Assembly: GCA_964409645.1 (NCBI GenBank)
Contig: CAYPEK010000049.1
Location: forward strand, 1-30,823
Length of the DNA: 30,823 nucleotides
Source of the DNA: CAYPEK01 sp964409645
Lineage (GTDB): Bacteria; UBP15; UBA6099
Direction of reading: 5' to 3'
Each line of letters starts with the position of its first letter. The first letter of the stretch is position 1. The translations under genes and the position numbers were made by a program. Below are positions 8,266-16,808 of this stretch, in pieces. The notes beneath the pieces were generated by a model. It worked only from the letters and a program-made list of their open reading frames with translations, ran no database searches and was not told the origin of the DNA.

Positions 8266-10587
8266 TTATCTTTTGCCGCTTTCCGTAATCTCAGGATTCG
8301 TATCGAATATCCTCAGGAAAGCTTCGACCACTTCGGGATCGAACTGCGATCCGCTGTGTTTCACTATTTCCTGCACCGCCAGCTCGTGCGTGAGCGCCTT
8401 GCGGTACGGCCTGTCGGAAGTCATCGCGTCGTATGCGTCCGCGAGATGTATTATGCGCGACAGCAGGGGGATCGCATCTCCCTTGAGCACATCCGGATAG
8501 CCATAGCCGTCGTAACGTTCGTGGTGGTGCCTGATTATCGGTTTGAGGTCCTGCAGGAACGGGACCGGTTCGATTATGGTTTCGCCGACGAGCGGGTGCG
8601 TTTTGATGAGTTCGTACTCGTCGATCGTGAGTTTTCCGCGTTTTGAAATGATGCTTTCGCTGATTCCGATTTTGCCTATGTCGTGCAGATCGCCGGCATA
8701 CTTCAGGCGTTCGAGCTCTTCGGGCGACAATCCCATTTCGCGGCCGATCATCACGGAGATGTCGCTGACGCGCTTCGAGTGGCCGTGTGTGTACGGGTCC
8801 TTCGCGTCGATTGTCATCGAGAGTGCCTGAATCGTGTTTAGATAAGAGTCTCTGAGCGAGTCGAACAGGCGCGCGTTCTCGATGGCGCCGGCAGCCTGCG
8901 CCGCGAATATCCCGAGAAGCTGCTTCTCGTCTTCCGTGAATTCGTGCCTGATCTTCGCATAAAGGTTCAACGTTCCCATCACCGACTGTTTAGTGATGAG
9001 CGGCATGCTGATAAGCGATTTTATGTTCATCCCTCTCAGAATGTGTTCCATCGGGACGCGCGTGTCCGTTTCAATGTCGGCTATCACGATGGGCTTGCAC
9101 ATCTTTACCGCCAACCCGCTGATTCCTTCGCCGTAAGGAGTGTCGTCCTTGTTGACGTATTCCTCCGGCAGGCCCTTGGCGATCCTGATCCTCAACGTGT
9201 TCGTCTGCTTGTCGAAGAGCTTGATCGAACAACTGTCGAAGCCGATGATCCTTATAACGGTGTCCGCTATCGTTTCGAGCAGTGCGTTGAGGTCGAGCGT
9301 GTTCGATATTGCGTTTGTCACTTCGCTGAGCGAGGTGAGTTCGCTTACTTTCCGCGCGAGTTCCTTGTTGTATTCCTCGCGCTTGAGGGTGTCGCTCTGA
9401 AGTTGGTTGAACGCTTCTTCGAGTTGTTTCTGGGAGTCCTGCAGCGCGGCGATTTTTTCCTGAAGAACCGAACTCATGCGGTTGAAAGAGAACGCGAGCG
9501 AGCCGAATTCGTCCCGTCTGAAGATGCGCACTCGCTTCGAGTAGTCGCCTCTCGAAATCTCCTCGACCGCTTGCAGGAGTTCGCTGATCGGTTTTGTTAT
9601 CCTGCGGGCGCGGTACAAGGCCATATAGGTGGCGGCGACGAGCGCGAGAAGTCCGAACAGGAGGATGGTCGCGGTAACGGTTTTAATCGAGCTGAACGCC
9701 TCGGAGGCCGGCTGCACGAGTATGATGTGCCATCCGAGTTCCTTTGAGACGGTGGCGGCGGTGGCTATGTATCTGTCGCCATTGCTTTTGAATTCGAATT
9801 TGATGGCCTTTTTATCTTCGATGGCTATTCTGTTTGTGTCCCATGCGCCTGCGAGCGGGCCGCGAAGCTCGGTTGTGCCGAACATCTGCCGCGATCCGGA
9901 GATGATTCCCTGCCGGGACAGTATTCTTCCCGAGTTGCTGACGAGATAAAAGAAAACTCCCTTGCCGGCGGCATGATGGTTGTATATCACGTGTTCGACG
10001 ATGCTGCTGTCTATCGCTTTGACGCCTACCACCGCGCCGCCCGTCGTGCCGTCTTGTTTTCTGATCGGAACGAGTATGAACATCGCCGACGGCCGCGTGC
10101 AGCACGGCCCCGCTGGGAAGACAAAGTATTTTCTGTTCTCAAAAATTTTCTCAGGCGGTTCTTTGAGCGGCGGCACGTCTCCGGTAAATGCGCTATCGTT
10201 GTAAATCGCTTTATATATCGGATTCCCGCTTTCATCGTATATGAACAGCCCGTCGAGGCTGACCTCGCGGAGGTGTTTGCCGGAAAAGTATGTCGATAGA
10301 AACTGCTTGTCGAGGGATTGTATTTCGGGCTCGGCGGCGAACTTTTCGAGAGAGGTCGCAGTTTTCGATATTTCGGCCTTCACTTCCTCCGAGAATATCA
10401 TCGATATCTGTTGGACTTCGCGGATGAGATGGTCTTTGACGAGATTTCTTTCGTGGAAATAGGTGAGGGAAAAGAATACGGCTGTTGTGACCAGGATTAA
10501 AAGAATGAACGACAAGAGCAGTTTTGCGCGCACGCCGATGGGGCGCCGCAGTTGTTTCGATATGCCTGTTTTTTTCTTTTGGTTCAT
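8266..10587 (-). CDS. Membrane-bound sensor c-di-GMP phosphodiesterase (Cache-HAMP-GAF-HD-GYP)
   Basis: 773 residues from the ATG at 10585-10587. A TM helix (about 22-45) precedes a ~260-residue extracytoplasmic dCache-like sensor, then a second TM (about 306-326), HAMP (about 328-378), coiled coil, GAF (about 420-570) and a C-terminal HD-GYP domain. The metal and catalytic motifs are complete: LHDIGKIGI, then HHERYDGYGYP and LADAYDAMTSDRPYR. HD-GYP enzymes hydrolyse cyclic di-GMP to GMP or pGpG, tuning motility, biofilm and envelope functions. The frame can also start at a TTG at 10618-10620, adding 11 residues encoded over a G8 tract and hairpin; both starts have weak Shine-Dalgarno sequences. 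It sits 63 bases downstream of the transglycosylase gene. Confidence 0.93.
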   Translation of the reverse strand: MNQKKKTGISKQLRRPIGVRAKLLLSFILLILVTTAVFFSLTYFHERNLVKDHLIREVQQISMIFSEEVKAEISKTATSLEKFAAEPEIQSLDKQFLSTYFSGKHLREVSLDGLFIYDESGNPIYKAIYNDSAFTGDVPPLKEPPEKIFENRKYFVFPAGPCCTRPSAMFILVPIRKQDGTTGGAVVGVKAIDSSIVEHVIYNHHAAGKGVFFYLVSNSGRILSRQGIISGSRQMFGTTELRGPLAGAWDTNRIAIEDKKAIKFEFKSNGDRYIATAATVSKELGWHIILVQPASEAFSSIKTVTATILLFGLLALVAATYMALYRARRITKPISELLQAVEEISRGDYSKRVRIFRRDEFGSLAFSFNRMSSVLQEKIAALQDSQKQLEEAFNQLQSDTLKREEYNKELARKVSELTSLSEVTNAISNTLDLNALLETIADTVIRIIGFDSCSIKLFDKQTNTLRIRIAKGLPEEYVNKDDTPYGEGISGLAVKMCKPIVIADIETDTRVPMEHILRGMNIKSLISMPLITKQSVMGTLNLYAKIRHEFTEDEKQLLGIFAAQAAGAIENARLFDSLRDSYLNTIQALSMTIDAKDPYTHGHSKRVSDISVMIGREMGLSPEELERLKYAGDLHDIGKIGISESIISKRGKLTIDEYELIKTHPLVGETIIEPVPFLQDLKPIIRHHHERYDGYGYPDVLKGDAIPLLSRIIHLADAYDAMTSDRPYRKALTHELAVQEIVKHSGSQFDPEVVEAFLRIFDTNPEITESGKR

Positions 10588-10595
10588 CCTCGCTG

Positions 10596-10613
10596 AGCCG
10601 GCCCCCCCCGGCT
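10596..10613. repeat. Hairpin with C8/G8 homopolymer at HD-GYP start
   Basis: AGCCGG and CCGGCT form a perfect 6-bp stem around a C-only loop; the homopolymer of eight C (plus strand) spans 10602-10609. It lies between the TTG and ATG start candidates of the HD-GYP gene, so it could occlude or tune initiation, or vary in length. Confidence 0.55.
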
Positions 10614-10650
10614 TGTTCAATATTCAGCGCCCAACCTCGCGGGTTGTTTG

Positions 10651-11370
10651 TTAATACCCGTATTTGAAGAACCTGAACAGCTTTTTCACGGAAGCCACGT
10701 AATTTATCGTTTCCCGGTAAGGCGGCACTCCGTTGTATTTTGCCACCGCCTCCGGCCCCGCATTGTATGCCGCCAGCATCATGTCGAGAACCCGCTCGTC
10801 GTTTGCGAACCTGTCGTACTGCGCCCGCAAGTACCGGGCGGTGCCGTATATGTTCTCGGCGACGTTGAAGGCGTTTTTCACGCCGAGGCCGCTTGCGGTG
10901 CCGGGCATTAGCTGCCCGAGCCCTTTCGCGCCTTTGGGCGATACCGCTGTCGGTTTGAATCGTGATTCGACTGCAATGACCGACATCAGAAGCCGCGGGT
11001 CGAGCTTGTACTGATTGGCATAATACAGTACGAGCCGCGCAATAATCAGCGCTTCTTCCTCGGTTAGCTTTTTGTTGTAAACTTTGACTACTCTCATGTA
11101 GCCTTTTTCAATAGCTATCAGTTGCTGCAACGCATCATTCTGGCTGTTGGCTTCCTGAGACTGAGAGGAGTTATATACCTCGCGAGCCTGTTGTGCCTGC
11201 TGTTGCTGCTGATACTGCTGCTGCTGGTACTCCGTTGTGTAAGAAGGGCGATTGTGCACTGTAACATCGACAACCTCGGTCGATTCCTGCGCCGCCGCCG
11301 CCGCCGGTATCAGTATCGCGGCCGAAAAAAGCGCCGCAATCGCCGTTCTTAATTTTGCCGTCAGTTTCAT
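10651..11370 (-). CDS. Lytic transglycosylase (SLT domain), exported
   Basis: 239 residues. A signal peptide (n-region MKLTAKLR, hydrophobic core, Ala-rich cleavage site near residue 27) is followed by a Gln-rich low-complexity linker (about 48-63) and a C-terminal SLT domain. The catalytic glutamate is Glu135 in AVESRF, followed by GAKGLGQLMPGTA (148-160) and the substrate-groove motif AAYNAGPEAV (200-209). These enzymes cleave the glycan strands of peptidoglycan, forming 1,6-anhydro-muramyl ends. ATG at 11368-11370, with GGAGG ten bases upstream. It follows the NHL pseudophosphatase gene by 22 bases, suggesting a shared transcript and envelope function. Confidence 0.92.
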   Translation of the reverse strand: MKLTAKLRTAIAALFSAAILIPAAAAAQESTEVVDVTVHNRPSYTTEYQQQQYQQQQQAQQAREVYNSSQSQEANSQNDALQQLIAIEKGYMRVVKVYNKKLTEEEALIIARLVLYYANQYKLDPRLLMSVIAVESRFKPTAVSPKGAKGLGQLMPGTASGLGVKNAFNVAENIYGTARYLRAQYDRFANDERVLDMMLAAYNAGPEAVAKYNGVPPYRETINYVASVKKLFRFFKYGY

Positions 11371-11392
11371 CTTCTCCCAACCTCCGCGAAAA

Positions 11393-13099
11393 TCAGATTT
11401 TCACCCGCCATATTTTCGATTGGCATTTGCCTTCGCATTCCGGGCTGTAGCTGTAGTGGTTCGCGGCCACTATGTAAAGATAACTCTTGTCCGGGTCCAG
11501 TTTCACGCTCATCGGATAGAATGAATCGAGGTCCGCGAGTGTCTGGCTGTCGATGATAGACATAACACGTCCCATCGGGTTCGTTATCAATACCCGCTGA
11601 TTGCCGGTGTCCGCTATGTACACGAAACCCTGCCGGTCCACCGCGATCCCGGACGGTTTATTGAGTTCCACTTTTCCGCTGTTGCCCTGCTGGTCTTCCT
11701 CGAATACCGTGAACGGTTCGACGCGCTTGCCTACTATTTTCGCGACGCTTCCCGTCCGTTTCAGTGTTATGAAAATGTTTCCGTCATCCGTCACCGCGAT
11801 TCCGTTCGGTTCGTTGTAATCCGACGGCAGGTTGATCGTTCTCTTTTCGATCCCGTTGCCGTCGAATTCGATCACGCGGTTGTTTCCGCGGTCGCAGACG
11901 TATATTCCACCGCCTTGTTCGGCAAGCGCTTTCGGATTCCTTAGGCTTATATTTCCGCTGCGCTCGTTTGGTATCTTGCCGATGTATGAGCCGTCCGTGC
12001 CGAACACGAACACGTTGCTTACCACCGACGAGAAATCCGCCACGAACAGCCTGTTTCCCTCGATCTCGATCCCCGTCGGGAACGTGAAATCGGCTTTGTC
12101 GCCTATCAGTTCGCTCCGCTGCGAAGCGGGGTCGTAATGCACGATTTTACTTTCTTTATCGTCAATGATGTAAATTGTGCCGTCCGCCGCAGGTGCGATG
12201 TCGTATGCCACCGCGAGCCGTTCGAACACAAGTTCCGGCGTGTACGATTTTGCGTTCTGGCCGATTGATTTCACGACCTCCGTTATCGCGCTGGGCTTTT
12301 TGACTATGTAACCGATTCGTGAAGACTCGACCAGTCTCACGATGTCTCCCCAGAGGAAAAGCAGCATTATGAATATCGCGACGAGGCCAACCACTATCGC
12401 GTTCCTCTTCGTGAACAGCGTCTGTGTCTTTTCCTCGTTTCGGCGGAACAGAATCAGCATCAGGCGCGGCGATTCGAGCTCTTCGTAACGGGTGGCGAGC
12501 ATGTGGATTTTCGAGCATGCGAGGTTGAGGTCGTCTCCCGCGAGCAGCACGTTCCGCAGTTCGAGCTTTGTCGGATGTTTGATTATCGTTTCGGACGAAA
12601 GCATGATGCGGTCGCCGTCGTCGATCTTGACCGCCTCGATCTGGAGGCTGTCGCGTCCGCGTGTTTTCGGCTGAGTGTATATTGCCTTGAATTTCCGGTC
12701 TTTCAGATAGAAGACCGGGCAGCCGTTCGCCCGCGCGATCCACACCGTGTCTCCCGCGGCGAGCACCACCGAAAAACCGTGGTATGCCGTGTTCGGCTCC
12801 ACGTATCCTTCCGATTCGAGTTTGATGTACAGTTCGGTCAGCACGTCCCGCAGGATTGCGACCGGGCGCGAAAAATCGGCTGTCCTCGTGTAATCAAGAT
12901 AGGGTTCCATCCTGTCCGCGAGAAACTGAATGCTGAACTGTTCGGCGGTTGTGCTCATCCCGGTGAAAACGGCGAACATCGCGAAGTCGCGTATGCTGTC
13001 GTTGGTGTCGTAGATGTAAGTTCCCTGTCCGATGCGGGTTTCAGGCCCGAGTGTTCCGACAAGCGTGCGGTATGAGCGTTCGATTATTTTTTTTGCCAT
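11393..13099 (-). CDS. Degenerate PP2C-like domain / TM / NHL beta-propeller protein
   Basis: 568 residues. The N-terminal ~220 follow the PP2C strand pattern but every metal-ligand position I can align is changed: FAVFTGMST (42-50) where FDG is expected, ANGCPVFY (124-131) for GDS-x-AY, MLSSETI (166-172) for SDGL, and ESPRLMLILF (209-218) for DNxT. A single TM helix spans about 234-251, flanked by basic residues on its N side (cytoplasmic N-terminus expected). The C-terminal ~310 residues form an NHL propeller, about six blades (GIYVCDRGNNRVIEFD, FVYIADTGNQRVLI), with two late Cys. It is therefore probably a catalytically dead phosphatase scaffold joined to an external binding domain. The ATG begins one base after the stop of the PEGA paralogue. 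The PP2C relation is my alignment by eye, moderately sure. Confidence 0.75.
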   Translation of the reverse strand: MAKKIIERSYRTLVGTLGPETRIGQGTYIYDTNDSIRDFAMFAVFTGMSTTAEQFSIQFLADRMEPYLDYTRTADFSRPVAILRDVLTELYIKLESEGYVEPNTAYHGFSVVLAAGDTVWIARANGCPVFYLKDRKFKAIYTQPKTRGRDSLQIEAVKIDDGDRIMLSSETIIKHPTKLELRNVLLAGDDLNLACSKIHMLATRYEELESPRLMLILFRRNEEKTQTLFTKRNAIVVGLVAIFIMLLFLWGDIVRLVESSRIGYIVKKPSAITEVVKSIGQNAKSYTPELVFERLAVAYDIAPAADGTIYIIDDKESKIVHYDPASQRSELIGDKADFTFPTGIEIEGNRLFVADFSSVVSNVFVFGTDGSYIGKIPNERSGNISLRNPKALAEQGGGIYVCDRGNNRVIEFDGNGIEKRTINLPSDYNEPNGIAVTDDGNIFITLKRTGSVAKIVGKRVEPFTVFEEDQQGNSGKVELNKPSGIAVDRQGFVYIADTGNQRVLITNPMGRVMSIIDSQTLADLDSFYPMSVKLDPDKSYLYIVAANHYSYSPECEGKCQSKIWRVKI

Positions 13100-13100
13100 C

Positions 13101-14930
13101 TCACTGCCTTCTCAGATCGAATTGGAGCACCTGATATTCGTTTGCCAGCGTCACGTCGCGCTGCTCTTCTTCGTATCCGGGTTTAGAGACTCTTATCGTG
13201 TAGCGGCCGGGCTTGACCTCGAAGCGGGTCCCGGAAAATCCGCTGTCGATAAGGGAATTGTTCTTGAACACCATCACCGTGCAGTCCGTCACGTTAGTGT
13301 CCACCCTGAAAAAGGCGGCCTCCGTCGCCGGACTCGATATCGAAGAGGATGGCGGTGTTCGTGTCGTTTTGAGCTGCGAAGGTTGTGCTTTTTCAACATT
13401 ATTCGGCCGCGTGTTGACTATGTCCACGCGCGGATTTTCTTCCGTGCGGTCTGATTGAGTTGCTTTCTGAGGCTGCAACGTTGTCTGTGTCTGTTTTGCT
13501 TTAGCGCCGCCGAACGTGAATGTAACCGACTGTGTCACGCCGGGCACTATTTTGAGCGATTCCCCGTGCGTCGTGCCTTCGTAAGACGCTTTCACCCTAT
13601 GATTTCCGGGAGCTATCTCGCGCAACATTATGTCCGTTCGCGGAAAGCCGGACTCGACAGATTTTCCGTCGAGAGTGAGACTGCTGCATTCCGGCTGGCA
13701 AATAACCAGAAGCGATCCGTTCTTCGGCTTTGCGAGTTTTAAGCTTATATAGCGTTCGAGTGTGTTGTCTTTCGCTGCCGTGATTTTTTCGATGTAAGTT
13801 TCAAAACCCGCCGCTTCGATTCGCAGTTCGGACGTTCTGCCGGCTTCCAGCCCGATTGAGTATTCGCCGCTTTCGGGCTGCTGAACGCCGTCGATGAAAA
13901 CACGCGCCTCCGCGGGAGATACTTTGAGCGAAAGTGTTCCCTGATCGGCGGCTGTTTTTGTTTCTTCGTCTGTGCCGTGGATCGGCTCGATTACCGGTAG
14001 CGTTCTCTGGATTTCAGTTTTTTGCGTTCTATTTCGCTCTTGCTGTGTCGCGAGTTTGTTTGTTCCGTAAACGATTATCATGCCGATCGCCGCCAGCAGA
14101 AGCGCCACGAGCAGATATTTTTTTAAGAAGAGCCACCCCGAATATGCAACGCTTTCCCGTGCCGGGGGCCGCTTGATTTCTATCGGGGTTTCGAGCCGCG
14201 AGAGCACAATCCCGACATCCGCCGAGTTGTCCCGCCTGTGTGCTTCTTCGAGAAGCATGTCCGCCGCTTCATCGAGTGAGCTCGCGCCTGCCAGCGTGTC
14301 TTGTATCGTGATCGGATCGACGCGTGCGATAAGGCCGGACGAACACAGCAGCAGGACGCCGCGCGGCGGCATCTGCTGGGAGATAAACAACGGTTCGAAA
14401 GCGCCTTTCGGGAAACCCGCCGGCGCCTGCCCGGGTTGCATCAGGCTGAGGTCCGTGTTCTCAAGGTTCGCTGCGCCGGTGTCCTGTGTGAGGCGGGATA
14501 TCTTGCCGTTTTCCATCATGTACGCCGCGCCGCCGCCTGCCACGGCTATGTGCGCCATATCGCCTTCGAGATACGCGCATACTATCGACGCTTCGGCGCT
14601 CTCGCCGTTCTCTCCCACACCTTTTTTCTCAAGCGCTGCGTGCACTTCCTTCATGCAGCCGGGCAGTAGGCTGCTGCCGTTGAAGCTGTCCGAATCGCGT
14701 ATCTGTTTGAAACATTTTTTCAGAGTCTCGATGGCGAGTTCGCTCGCCTCGGTTTTCAGGCCGGAGATGCCCTCGGCAATTCCGTACAACCCGCGCGCGC
14801 GGCCGGGGCCGGTGTAGTTCACGCAGCAAATATATTCGTAGTTCGCTTCGTGGGCGGCGCCTTTCAGCGTCCTGCCCGACGAGCGGACTGAAAGCTGCGT
14901 TGCTTGTTGTATCTCCGAAGCCGTCTTCAT
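13101..14930 (-). CDS. Degenerate PP2C-like domain / TM / triple PEGA protein
   Basis: 609 residues from ATG 14928-14930, which overlaps the mtnA stop as ATGA and has AAAGG upstream; the frame extends 17 codons further but would then run deep into mtnA. Residues about 28-245 resemble a PP2C/Stp phosphatase: GIAEGISG (50-57, canonical Asp changed to Glu), AGGGAAY (131-137, GDS lost), LLCSSGL (194-200, Asp of SDG changed to Ser) and DNSADVGIVL (234-243, Asp-Asn retained). One TM helix is at about 268-289. Outside are two tandem PEGA domains (about 330-399 and 404-473), a Gln/Thr/Ser/Pro-rich linker and a third PEGA-like domain (about 539-606, ending PGRYTIRVSKPGYEEE). PEGA domains are surface or wall-proximal modules. 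Phosphatase activity is unlikely; a binding or sensing role is inferred. Confidence 0.8.
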   Translation of the reverse strand: MKTASEIQQATQLSVRSSGRTLKGAAHEANYEYICCVNYTGPGRARGLYGIAEGISGLKTEASELAIETLKKCFKQIRDSDSFNGSSLLPGCMKEVHAALEKKGVGENGESAEASIVCAYLEGDMAHIAVAGGGAAYMMENGKISRLTQDTGAANLENTDLSLMQPGQAPAGFPKGAFEPLFISQQMPPRGVLLLCSSGLIARVDPITIQDTLAGASSLDEAADMLLEEAHRRDNSADVGIVLSRLETPIEIKRPPARESVAYSGWLFLKKYLLVALLLAAIGMIIVYGTNKLATQQERNRTQKTEIQRTLPVIEPIHGTDEETKTAADQGTLSLKVSPAEARVFIDGVQQPESGEYSIGLEAGRTSELRIEAAGFETYIEKITAAKDNTLERYISLKLAKPKNGSLLVICQPECSSLTLDGKSVESGFPRTDIMLREIAPGNHRVKASYEGTTHGESLKIVPGVTQSVTFTFGGAKAKQTQTTLQPQKATQSDRTEENPRVDIVNTRPNNVEKAQPSQLKTTRTPPSSSISSPATEAAFFRVDTNVTDCTVMVFKNNSLIDSGFSGTRFEVKPGRYTIRVSKPGYEEEQRDVTLANEYQVLQFDLRRQ

Positions 14931-15970
14931 TTTACCTTTGGCCGCACCGCCGCGAGAGACTTTTTGTACGGCGCTTTGCACACGCCTTTTTCGGTGATGA
15001 TCGCCGTAACGAGCCGTGCGGGGGTGACGTCGAACGCTGGGTTAATTACCCCGACGCCCGCGGGGCATATCACTGTGTTGCCTATGCGGCGCACTTCGTG
15101 CTCTCCGCGCTGCTCGATCTTGATTTCGGTTCCCGTTTTGATCGCGTAGTCTATCGTCGATACCGGCGCGGCCACGTAGAACGGTATTCCGTGCGCTCTC
15201 GCGAGTACCGCCGCTCCGTAAGTCCCTATCTTGTTTGCTGTGTCTCCGTTGGCCGCAATCCTGTCCGCGCCCACAACCACAGCATCGATCTTTCCCTGTG
15301 CCATCAGCATTGCCGCCATGTTGTCGCAGATGAGTGTCGCGGGGATTCCTTCCTCGACCAGCTCGAATGCCGTAAGGCGGGCGCCTTGCAGCCACGGGCG
15401 TGTTTCGTCAGCATATACATGGATTATCTTTTTCTGATTAAAACCCGACCGGATTACGCCGAGCGCCGTTCCGTATCCGGCGGTTGCGAGTCCGCCGGCG
15501 TTGCAGTGAGTAAGAACGCGGCTGCCTTTCTTGAGAAGTCTCGCTCCGTTATCGCCGATGCGCTTACAGCTCTCGATGTCTTCCTTAAGAATTTTTTTCG
15601 CTTCCGCTATGGCAATCTTTCTTATCGCGTCGAGTGATTTTCCGCCGTTCTCGGCGATCAGATTTTTCATTCTGTCTATTGCCCAGAAGAGGTTGACGGC
15701 TGTCGGCCGTGTCCGCGCAAGACGGTTGTAAACCTGCTCCATGTATTCATTGAATTTGGTCTTGTCGGTTCCTGTGAACTTGACTGCGCCGAGCGCAACT
15801 CCCATCGCCGCCGTTACTCCGATGGCGGGCGCACCTCGCACCTTCATATCTTCTATTGATCGCGCAACGGATTCGACTGTCGTTAGCTTTACATATTTTA
15901 TTTTGTGTGGAAGCAATGTCTGGTCGAGAAGTTCAACTGCTCCTGTGTTGTTCCAGCGAACCGTATCCAA
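14927..15970 (-). CDS. mtnA: S-methyl-5-thioribose-1-phosphate isomerase (aIF-2B family)
   Basis: Interconverts methylthioribose-1-phosphate and methylthioribulose-1-phosphate in methionine salvage. Family motifs: KVRGAPAIGVTAA, the catalytic-cysteine loop THCNAGGLATAGYGTALG, and GADRIAANGDTANKIGTY carrying the catalytic Asp. I choose the TTG at 15968-15970, giving MDTVRWNN, the usual N-terminus, and 347 residues. The open frame extends to a TTG at 16025-16027, but the promoter at 16038-16066 would place the transcript start near 16031, leaving no leader for it. Same-fold ribose-1,5-bisphosphate isomerases exist, so substrate is by homology. No other mtn gene is present. The stop overlaps the start of the PEGA pseudophosphatase, an odd coupling of metabolism and signalling genes. 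Confidence 0.9.
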   Translation of the reverse strand: MDTVRWNNTGAVELLDQTLLPHKIKYVKLTTVESVARSIEDMKVRGAPAIGVTAAMGVALGAVKFTGTDKTKFNEYMEQVYNRLARTRPTAVNLFWAIDRMKNLIAENGGKSLDAIRKIAIAEAKKILKEDIESCKRIGDNGARLLKKGSRVLTHCNAGGLATAGYGTALGVIRSGFNQKKIIHVYADETRPWLQGARLTAFELVEEGIPATLICDNMAAMLMAQGKIDAVVVGADRIAANGDTANKIGTYGAAVLARAHGIPFYVAAPVSTIDYAIKTGTEIKIEQRGEHEVRRIGNTVICPAGVGVINPAFDVTPARLVTAIITEKGVCKAPYKKSLAAVRPKVK

Positions 15971-16037
15971 TAGAAAGAACCGCCTTTTATAGAGCTGTGT
16001 CCAACTATTCACGCCAAACTTAAACAAAGCACTAAAT

Positions 16038-16066
16038 ATTTTATATTATTTGTAAAGTGATTTCAA
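16038..16066 (-). promoter_or_regulatory. Sigma70-type promoter for mtnA block
   Basis: On the minus strand, -35 TTGAAA (16061-16066), a 17-base spacer and -10 TAAAAT (16038-16043), in a very AT-rich 72-base gap between ispD and mtnA. It predicts a transcript start near 16031 and a ~60-base leader to the TTG of mtnA. Confidence 0.6.
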
Positions 16067-16099
16067 TTTTTATTATTAAATTTATATGTATATAGAATA

Positions 16100-16771
16100 T
16101 TATGTGTCTAAGAATAATTCTGCGAATTTGATATCTGATTGACGTGTGATTTTAATATTTTTGATGTCGCCGGGAATGGCGGCGACTGGACGGCCCGATC
16201 GTTCGACGAGAGTGGCGTCGTCCGTTACGCGCCACTTTCTCTCGCGGGCGTGGTTGTGCGCTTCCACGATGGCTTCAAAATAGAACGCCTGCGGAGTCTG
16301 CACGATGTGAATCTCGTCGCGGCTGAGAGTTTCGACAACGTGGCCGCTGCGCACGCGTTTTACTGTTTCCTCGCAGGGCAGGGTGGGGATGCATGCTCCG
16401 TGCTCTTTGGCGCCGGCGATGACTTCTTTGATGAGTTCCTTCGAGACGAGCGGGCGTGCCGCATCGTGGACGACTATCATTTTTGTTTCTTTCGGAAGTG
16501 TCTGCAACGCCGTGAAGATTGTGTCCTGACGCGTGGCTTCGCCTTCGATGATTTTTAGTTTTTCTGAGAATCTGCCCGCGAATATTTCCGTCGCGCGGGC
16601 TTTCCATCCGGCGGGTGCGGCGAGCAGGATATTGTTGATTTCGTCTATGGAGGCGAACGTTTCGATAACGTGCTCGATGATTGTTTTGCCGCGGAGTTCG
16701 AGGAAGATTTTCGGTGTCGGCGAGTCCATCCTCTGCCCGGTTCCGGCGCCCGGAATTATAGCTGTAATCAT
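16100..16771 (-). CDS. ispD: 2-C-methyl-D-erythritol 4-phosphate cytidylyltransferase
   Basis: Couples CTP and MEP to CDP-ME in the MEP isoprenoid pathway. 223 residues from ATG 16769-16771 (MITAIIPGAGTGQRM), preceded by AAAGG; the frame is open 29 codons further, but that extension is basic, unlike the family, and overlaps the upstream gene. Motifs: nucleotide loop IIPGAGTGQRM (5-15; usually PAAG-x-G-x-RM), PKIFLELRGKTIIEH, VVHDAARPLV and the C-terminal TDDATLVERSG. The loop has PGAG instead of PAAG, a mild variant. It follows the thioredoxin-propeller gene by 37 bases. ispF is not beside it. Confidence 0.9.
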   Translation of the reverse strand: MITAIIPGAGTGQRMDSPTPKIFLELRGKTIIEHVIETFASIDEINNILLAAPAGWKARATEIFAGRFSEKLKIIEGEATRQDTIFTALQTLPKETKMIVVHDAARPLVSKELIKEVIAGAKEHGACIPTLPCEETVKRVRSGHVVETLSRDEIHIVQTPQAFYFEAIVEAHNHARERKWRVTDDATLVERSGRPVAAIPGDIKNIKITRQSDIKFAELFLDT

Positions 16772-16808
16772 TGTTGTCCGCCTTTCAGTCAGGTTTGTCC
16801 GCTGTGTC

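Noticed and set aside
15971..16027. Longer mtnA start at TTG 16027
   Set aside because: Would begin about four bases after the predicted transcript start and lacks a ribosome binding site; the shorter start fits homologue length.
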